A stretch of DNA of 64,000 nt, from assembly GCF_901000735.1 (NCBI RefSeq), contig NC_081543.1, forward strand, positions 28,852,771 to 28,916,770, written 5' to 3'. The notes beneath the pieces were generated by a model. That model had not been told where the DNA came from, ran no database searches, and saw nothing but the letters and a program-made list of their open reading frames with translations. This stretch comes from Corylus avellana. Taxonomy: Eukaryota > Streptophyta > Magnoliopsida > Fagales > Betulaceae. The position numbers were made by a program, and so were the translations under genes. Shown piece after piece: positions 56,476-64,000 of this stretch; the stretch's first letter is position 1; the number at the start of each line of letters is the position of its first letter.

Positions 56476-58841
56476 CTACCCATTCGAACATTTATTGTGT
56501 CAATTTTATTTTTTTTATTTTTTTGAAGTAAGAGTAATTTAGTAACTCAAACGCATGTGCAAAGCACTGCTACCATTTTCCATCTCTATTAATTGTCAAT
56601 TTTAACACAGAAGGCAATTCAAAACATTATGATAATTTATAGGTCCAAGTTACAATAAGTTATAATTTCAAGACTAACCCGAGAATAGAGTGGTAGTTTG
56701 GCGGGCAAAACTATATTGTGAAAATGTCAAGGAATAGGATATGTTAGATGTGTGCTAGTGACAGTGGGCCAATTTTGAGGGTTGGTTACAATGGAAACAA
56801 TTTGTTGGGCATTTGCACTAGAGTCTAACCTAAGCAAAAGAATGAAATGGAAATATTCTTCTTTCTTAACTTTTGTTTTACGTGGAAATATTGTTGCTTT
56901 GGGTGCAAGGAATCCAAGCATTATATATGTATTTATGGTTTAATGTCCATGAAGTAGCTGAGAAGCAATGCCCCCTTTCTAGTAATTTTTTGCAATTGTT
57001 TCTTGGAAGTGATTTCATAAAGAAAAATTATTAGGTTATGCTAAAAAAAGTCGGTACTCATCAACTTCTATTTAAAGTACTGTCTACTCATTTTGAAAAA
57101 CTATATTTTATTTTATATTATTTCGTATTGTTTATGTGACAATTTTAACCCATTTTTAGATTAATTCTTGTAAAAAATGTGGTTGGTTGAGACAGCCACA
57201 GTGTAATTTAGGCAAAGAATGAGCTACAAGACCCACCTGCTTCGGGCAGCCTAAAGTATGGAGGCCTACTGCCTCCATTTTTGTAGGGTGCCCAAATTAT
57301 AGGTAATTATAATCCGTTATAGTTTTAATTACTACATTCTCCTTATAAATTACTGTGGCAGTCCACATGATACTGCCACATCAGCGACAATCAACTTTAA
57401 TTGTTTAGTTGTTGACGTGGTATAAGTATCATGTCAACTTATAAATTAACGTGGTGTGTGTCATGTCTTGTAGTAAAAATTATAGCATATACCATTAACA
57501 ACATTCTTCCTTGATATGTCAACCCAAACTAATTAAACCCAAAAATTAAAAAATAAAAATAAAAATAAAAAGAAGAAGAAGAGAGAGAGAGAGTCTACTT
57601 TTACAAAAAATGAATGATCAACAACCATTTAATGTTGTATTGGTATCAATCAAGATCATCTTAAGGACGACAGTGTTAATAGCGTAACCAAATGTTGATG
57701 AACATTATTTTCTCAATTTTAAATGAATTGGATAATATTCAATTAGTTATAGTAGATGAGTATTTTTGTCTTTTTATTTTTTGAGGGGACAAAAATACTC
57801 CTCCGCTATAATGAATTGGATATTATCCAGTTTATTTGAAATGGAAATAATCCTAATTTCAAATATTATATTTTGTTGCTCCTCTAATTCAGAGAAATTT
57901 ATGCATGCATGTGAAACGTGCTAGTTAATTATTACACATGGGACCTCTCACGACAACTCGTTTCAGCTTTGATAACAATCATTTCCCTCGTGATGAGACT
58001 TGTGAGTATACTCCCTTCTAATAAGAGTGTTTTGAATGTGATTCAAAATTGGAAGATGCACCATGTCAAAAGATAAGGTAATTAATTATGTGGCACATGG
58101 GCTAGCTTTCTTCTTCTTCTTCTCTCTCACTTTTTTTTTTTTCTTTTTTTTCTTTTTTTTTAATTAAAAGTGGTAGGAGAGGGCAACTAACTATGGTTAT
58201 TCTACTTAGGTGTGACCGTGGTAATGTTTGTCTACTGTGAATTGCTTAGGAAAGGCATAGACGACAGGAACTGCAGACACTCTCTCAATATCAATTTAGT
58301 CATAGCCTGACTTAATCCCACCAAGACATCAGTAGTTCTCAAAACGACTAATACTAATCAAACTTGTATGAGTTATTCTTCATATCGGAGAGGCGAATTT
58401 ATGCTTTAATACATACCTAACTTCATTGAGTTTTTTTTAAGACCACTTAACCAACGCCACTGATAATACATGGAGTAGCTAAATCAGCAATTAAACAGAT
58501 TATGAACAAAGGTTTTTATAAATAAATAAAATAATAATAATAATAAAGATTTCTAATTGTATGCTTTATTAGAGAGCCCCACGCCCTTTCTTCTTGAGTA
58601 GTAATGAAATGTGAAAGTTTTTATTAAAAATAATAAAAAATAAAAAGACAAATTTACAGCTATATTATATGTCACGAGATGGATTTTGTGAGGCCCATAT
58701 ATGGACCAACAAAAGGTAAAACCATCTTATTTACTTCTATAGACCAAAATGGAAAAGGAAAGAAGGTACGTTTCACTAGATGCAATGAGGATTGAAATCA
58801 AAGAAGGAGGTGACATCCAATGCAAGGGAATGATCCTTAAA
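56476..58841. other. Intergenic, no gene
   Basis: AT-rich, with no supported ORF. 57330-57470 shares CTGGCAGTCCACATGATACTG-like blocks with 60795-60960 (GGCAGTCTATGTGGCACTGTC), a diverged dispersed repeat. Poly-T tracts are at about 58130-58160. Confidence 0.45.
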
Positions 58842-59066
58842 GGCTGCGTTTGGCAATGGCCAGCGAATTTAAATATCAACAATTACTATTTATTAAAAAA
58901 ATTAAACTCTCAACATTTTTATTTTTTATATTACATTAATTATTTTTTATTATTATTTAAATAAAAAATCACTACAAAACAAAATTTTTTTACTTTTTCG
59001 TACTAAACATTCTTACTTTTTTTTTACATTGATCAATTTTTACTACAGGCCAATGCCAAACGGAGC
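58842..59066. mobile_element. MITE with GTTTGGCA ends
   Basis: Left end GCTGCGTTTGGCAATGGCC and inverted right end GCTCCGTTTGGCATTGGCC (17 of 19 match). The core shares TCACTACAAAA and CATTCTTACTTTTT blocks with the MITE at 36147-36434. Target duplication not clear. Confidence 0.7.
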
Positions 59067-59997
59067 GTTGTAATATGGCAGCTATATGTGAGAGTCTGTC
59101 TAAATAAGTAGGTTCAAATTATTCAAATATCTGTCTGAACATGCAGATCCTGACAAACTCACAAAAATTATCTTTTTTTTAAATTTTTTTTTTTTTTATA
59201 TAGCAAATAAGGAAATGGCAAATGGATTAAAACACTAAAAATGAGGTAGGTTCCCGCAAAACATACTCAAAAAAAAAAAAAAAAATAGAGAGTGAGAAAT
59301 ACAAGTAAAAGTATTAATTTGATCATAAAATGACCCGATCCTCTCAATAAAGGCCGCTAAAAGCAATTTAAGCACCAAATGAGAACAACCTTATTATATG
59401 TCAACTTTACACCTGTTAGAATCCAATAAGACAGACTTATTGATGAGATTCTATCCTAAAAGAGTTTTATAAAGATGGGAATTTGAGCTTTTTGGTAAGA
59501 GTAGAATTTTGCTTTCTTTTTTCTAGAGACAAAAGAAGGGCTTCTCATTTTGGCAGAACATTAATAAGAAAGCAAAGGAGAGAGAGAGGTATTGGGAGTT
59601 GGGAGGATTGTCCTTGCACCAGACTTCACAGGACGAAATCCAGTGTCAAAACTTTCTACCTTTACTAGCACATAGAGTTGCTTAAGAGGCAATTCATTTC
59701 AACCTTTTTGCTCAGCTCAAAAGTCATTGGCATTAGCTAGAGCCTAGAGCTCATCAGCAGGCCAACCAGACTAGCCTTCAATGTAAACCACCATTAAACC
59801 TTTTAGGACTCAAAATTCATATCACTGTTTTCTATGGGGGCTTTTTGCTGTGGAAAAAGAACAATTACAAGGATTAAGATCTTCAACAATTTCAAACTCA
59901 TTTGCCACCCAAATCTGAATATAAAATTCACATATCCGGTAAGTGAATTTTATATGGATTCTCTTATAATTACTAACAAATTGGTAGAGATTGATCA

Positions 59998-60123
59998 CAA
60001 TCCGAATTACAAGGCTTATTTGTCCCACACAAATAAATTATGTATTCTTGGTCGTCCGAACAATCCGAATTACAAGGCCTACTTGTCCCACACAAATAAA
60101 TCATGTATTCTTGGTCGTCCGAA
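59998..60123. repeat. 63-bp tandem duplication
   Basis: Two units (59998-60060 and 60061-60123), each with TCCGAATTACAAGGC, TTGTCCCACACAAATAAAT and TATTCTTGGTCGTCCGAACAA blocks, differing at few bases. No coding role is evident. Confidence 0.85.
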
Positions 60124-61379
60124 CAAACCCCACAGCTACTTCTCATAAACGGTTCGAATTTCACATAAATTAAAACAGTCTATAGTAAGAGAGACTCCTA
60201 TCCTTTTAGCTAGAGTTCAAATTTGGAAATCAGTGTGGAGTAGGTATTGCACCACCTTTTGGCTCTAGTATTAAAAGAATAGCCATTTAATTAAATAAAT
60301 AAAAAGGCTCAAGGGGCCAACTTCCATACCCGACCCTCAAATTGTCCAAGGAGCCAAATCCCTTTTGTTTTTCGAAGTGTTAAGAGCAAAACTTGGCATT
60401 ATCAAAACTCCTAAAACTAGGAAGATGGAATTCTTGTCGTGCACATATACTATAATGCAAGAATGCCAGCCACAAAGACAAATGCATCAACATCATATCA
60501 TTATATTATCATTGTCGTTTATGTCTTTTTCTTTTCTATATTGGCGCTACCACTCTTTTGGCGGATTTGATTGTTTTTAACTCCTTAAATTCATAAACCC
60601 ATCACTCCAAACCTGAAAGACTTCAAACTTTTCCTTATTTCATGGTCCAACATTAAGTTTTATAGCTTTAATGGTACACTTTTAAATGAAACACAACAAA
60701 ATTTTGACCCGAAATATATCATCTCTCCATTCCACTTAAAAAAGAGAGAATCCTATTCCTAAAAAAAAAATGTTTTGGGTAGTTTAACTTTTACTACAAG
60801 TCCCTTACAAACTGATACGGCAGTCTATGTGGCACTGTCATATATTAGCCACAATTAAATTAAATTATTTAACAACTAACGTGATAAGTGTTACGTAAAT
60901 CTACAGACAGACACGATGGTCAACATAACACTGTTATATCAGTTAAAATCAAATTTAATTATTTCTTCCTCAAAATTGTTGGACACATAAATTTTTTTTA
61001 CTAATCCAATACCACCATGTCATATCGTTTCCTCAAGTGTTATTTGACTTAAAAAGGTAATTGCGAGAACATTCCATTTGGAGTCTATTAAACTTGAATC
61101 ACCCTTTGCCTGATTGCTCCAACCCATTAGCGCCGTACCAACCCGATCCCACTAGGATCCAAGATTTAAAAGGAAAAAAAATATATGGTAACACTTGGAG
61201 TAAGAGAAATGATGCATACTCTCCTACTCACTTTTCCCCTCTCTCTTTGATGTAATACTAAAAATTAAAATTTAATAATAAATCATTCAAAATTTAATAG
61301 TAATTTTTAGTGTCATGTCAGAGAGTGCATTTGAGAATGTAAGAGTAGAAGTGTGGCCCTTTCCATCATCTGAATTAAA

Positions 61380-61410
<31 letters not shown>

Positions 61411-64000
61411 TAGTAGAAGTGTGGGTAGCAGTTTTCCTTCAAAGTAATATTACCTTTCACATTCATTTTATATGACTAATTTAACATGTGTAACTGTGTA
61501 AGGTACCTGTAAACGATTTTGATCCGATATTATTTATCTCACTTTTTTATTTTTTCAACATTCTCTTACTTTTTACATCATATCAATCATTTTTTATTAC
61601 TATTCAAATAAAAAAAATCACTACAAAATAATTTTTTTTTCTTCATTTTTTCATATCAAACATTCTTACTTTTTCTTCTTTTTTTTTTTTTAAAAAAAAG
61701 ACATTCTTACTTTTTTATTACATCAATTAATTTTTGCTACTAAAATCTTTTAACATACACAACCCCTAACATGAGAAGTCTTTTAAAACACGTGTAATTT
61801 ATTATTACACAATACTTATCCCACAATCCTAATCAACCCTTCAATTTTAATTTTTTAATAAAATAATGTCTAATCTAATAATTAATTGAAATTGGCATAT
61901 TAAATATTGTAAAATAATAATTTAGAATATAATTTTTTTTTTAAAAAAAAAGAAAAGACAAGGTCAAAACAATGACCTGGATAAGCATACACCTAATATA
62001 GGGATTGACCTTGTTCCATCAAAGCAGCTAGCATTAAGCCCTAATGTGTGTTTTGGAAGAGCGTGCCAAAAAGAGGCGACGGCGTGATTTACAAGAGAAA
62101 ATAAGGTACCCATCGACGTCCATGGTGGGAAGTAGCAGTGGGGTCGCCCTCACAGCTGTAGCCTTGTCGTATTCTCCGCCCTATTAGATTGCGACCTGCC
62201 TAGCGTGGTCCCGGAACATAGTCATAAAAGGAAAAGAAAAAACAAAAAACTTGGAGAGGGAGAGAGTGTGTGGTCCCCCCACTCCCACTGCTTGGAGATT
62301 ATCCGGTGTTTCGCTGTCATGCGGCCCCCACGATCCTGACCTTTCCTTTTCTTTTATCTTCCTTTGATCATGATATTTTATTTTCTTTCAAGTACCACCA
62401 AAGTCAATCCAACTGCTAATCACGATTAGATAGAAAAACAAAGAGTTAATAAAACCCCATTTCTCTTCTCTAATTTATTATACCAATTGTTATGGGAAAC
62501 AATGGTGGCTTGGTTCTCCTGCAACTCCAAGAGAGGTTGGATAAGATCAGAGATTTGTAACTGTTGGGATGATTCTCCTGCTTAAATTTATTTATTTATT
62601 TATTTTTATTTGAACGATTCTCCTGCTTAAATTAACAAGAGTGATTATCCATTTCGACTTATTGGATAAGGATCATGACAAGAGCAATTTTATGATGAAG
62701 GTTTCATTTGATTTCATGTAATGGTGTATATATATATATATATTTATTTTTTAAAAAATTAATTAATTAACATAACAATTTATTAACCATGTGATATTAT
62801 ATACACCGTTAAATATATTAAACATTTAATCATAAAATGGCTCATAATCGTGTTGTCGGTTGGTTGAAAAGAGTTCAATATAACGTGTCGATATCTACAC
62901 CCTTGGTTGGTTGTTGATTTTAGGCCCTACAAGAAATTAGGTTAGGTTTGATTGGTAGCCATGCCTGCTATTCTTTTTTAGGGCCACCATAGCAACATAG
63001 AATTTTGACACAACCTGCACATTGTGGCCTAGTGAATGAGCAATGAGGGTTTCCTAGGGGACAAGTATAGTGCTCGTGGAGTGCAGGCACAGACCAACTA
63101 GATTTTTACATTTCGTTGTGCTAACGGCTAAAGCAGTTTAACCTACTATGGAGGTGGCTTTTTTCCTCACAGATGTGGCACGCAAATGTTTGATGTTAAA
63201 CATGTTGGCCCGGGGGCTGACCACTCCAAAATGTCCACAGCCTCTGGTTATCATTTCACTTCAAATTAAAATGATCTTTTTCGAAATGTGTTAAGCAGAC
63301 CAGACCACCCCAATAGTACTTTTGGAGGCACTTTGGCCAACCCCAAGAGGTGTGGTGCGACCACCCCCATGGGTGGTCCGAACACCAACTAACTTTTTGT
63401 CTCTTTTTTTTTTTTTTTTTTTTGTGTGTTAATGTAACTTAGTTTAGACTAAACTGTTTATTTTAAATGAAAGACCTAAATTCCTCAAATTGCGGACCAC
63501 TAGAAAATTGCAGAAAATCTTAATCCATTTTGGACATCATTTATTAAATGTCCCCCCGAACTAACCACAAAAGAGTTTGACACTAGGAAGCATGAACATA
63601 GCTAGGGTTTCCCACCCAATGGCAATAGGGGGATAAACTATTAACCCCGGTTGCATGACGAAAACTGATGAAAAGAAATTTGTCTTGTTTCCCTGCATGT
63701 AGCTCCTCCAATTTCTGTTTCAAAAACCACAAGATTAAAGAGTTGAGATATCAGGCAACTACACGACAAGGAATTATGAACACGACGAAGTAGTCAAACT
63801 ATTACTGTAAAGCTAAAGCTTAGGACTATGGAAGTCGTTTTCGTAATTAAAGGTAGGGCCACAGGCCTAGCTCCTTGTCGACGAGGAAGTTGCTAGACAT
63901 GACGGATACTGAACTTACAAGGGATTTATGGAAGATGCATGCAATCAAGCTTCTTCTGCTGATAGCCTGTCAAAAATTAAAACCCAACAGAGTTCGTTCG
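60124..64000. other. Intergenic, no gene recognised
   Basis: AT-rich with (ATA)n at 61380, poly-T tracts, and a MITE-core remnant at about 61540-61740 (same TCACTACAAAATAATT and CATTCTTAC blocks as at 36147 and 58842). 62040-62330 has higher GC content, and 63190-63400 holds another GGTGGTC/GACCACC-rich patch. ORFs are short and unsupported. A gene start beyond 64000 is possible. Confidence 0.4.

Overview
This is nuclear DNA of a eudicot plant: AT-rich, with GT-AG introns, a class II KNOX homeobox gene, a plant-type C2/HKD phospholipase D, and dense layers of plant transposons (Ty3/gypsy Tat- and Athila-type elements, a TRIM, a LINE, hAT- and Mutator-type MITEs). I could not determine the species. 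One run of 100 N (19477-19576) marks an assembly gap.

Backbone: two gene families occur twice, in the same convergent arrangement. Left block (1-18648): the 3' exons of a phospholipase D beta-type gene (+; its 5' part lies outside the window), then a KNAT7 fragment (-) that keeps only the last two exons. Right block (35776-53409): a 5'-truncated PLD copy (+) and a complete five-exon KNAT7 gene (-, 300 codons). The outer genes look whole and the inner ones cut, as expected from a tandem duplication whose breakpoints lay inside PLD and inside KNAT7. The PLD side of the two blocks differs by about 7% in exons I counted by hand. The KNAT7 side differs by about 1.5%, so the blocks do not share one simple history.

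Between and within the blocks: 7113-18104 is a degenerate Tat-type gypsy element ('C', +). It lacks its 5' LTR, has a second RNase H, and carries a long antisense ORF that is itself interrupted by a TRIM solo LTR. 19577-34293 is a second Tat/Retand-like element ('A', -), cut by the gap at its 3' side. It is interrupted by an Athila-like element without pol ('B', 20545-29130, -) and by a solo LTR of the same family (30228-31557). 34521-35510 is a hAT-type non-autonomous element. The inner PLD's first intron carries a MITE, a 5'-truncated LINE, a TRIM and a hairpin cluster. Intergenic DNA holds several foldback MITEs, some with exact 9-bp target duplications.

The only gene complete and apparently functional in the window is KNAT7, a transcriptional regulator of secondary cell wall formation. 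The outer PLD (membrane phospholipid hydrolysis to phosphatidic acid) is probably functional but only its C-terminal half is visible. 53410-64000 upstream of KNAT7 holds its GA-rich promoter/leader region and then repeats, with no further gene that I can support. I found no rRNA, tRNA or CRISPR.
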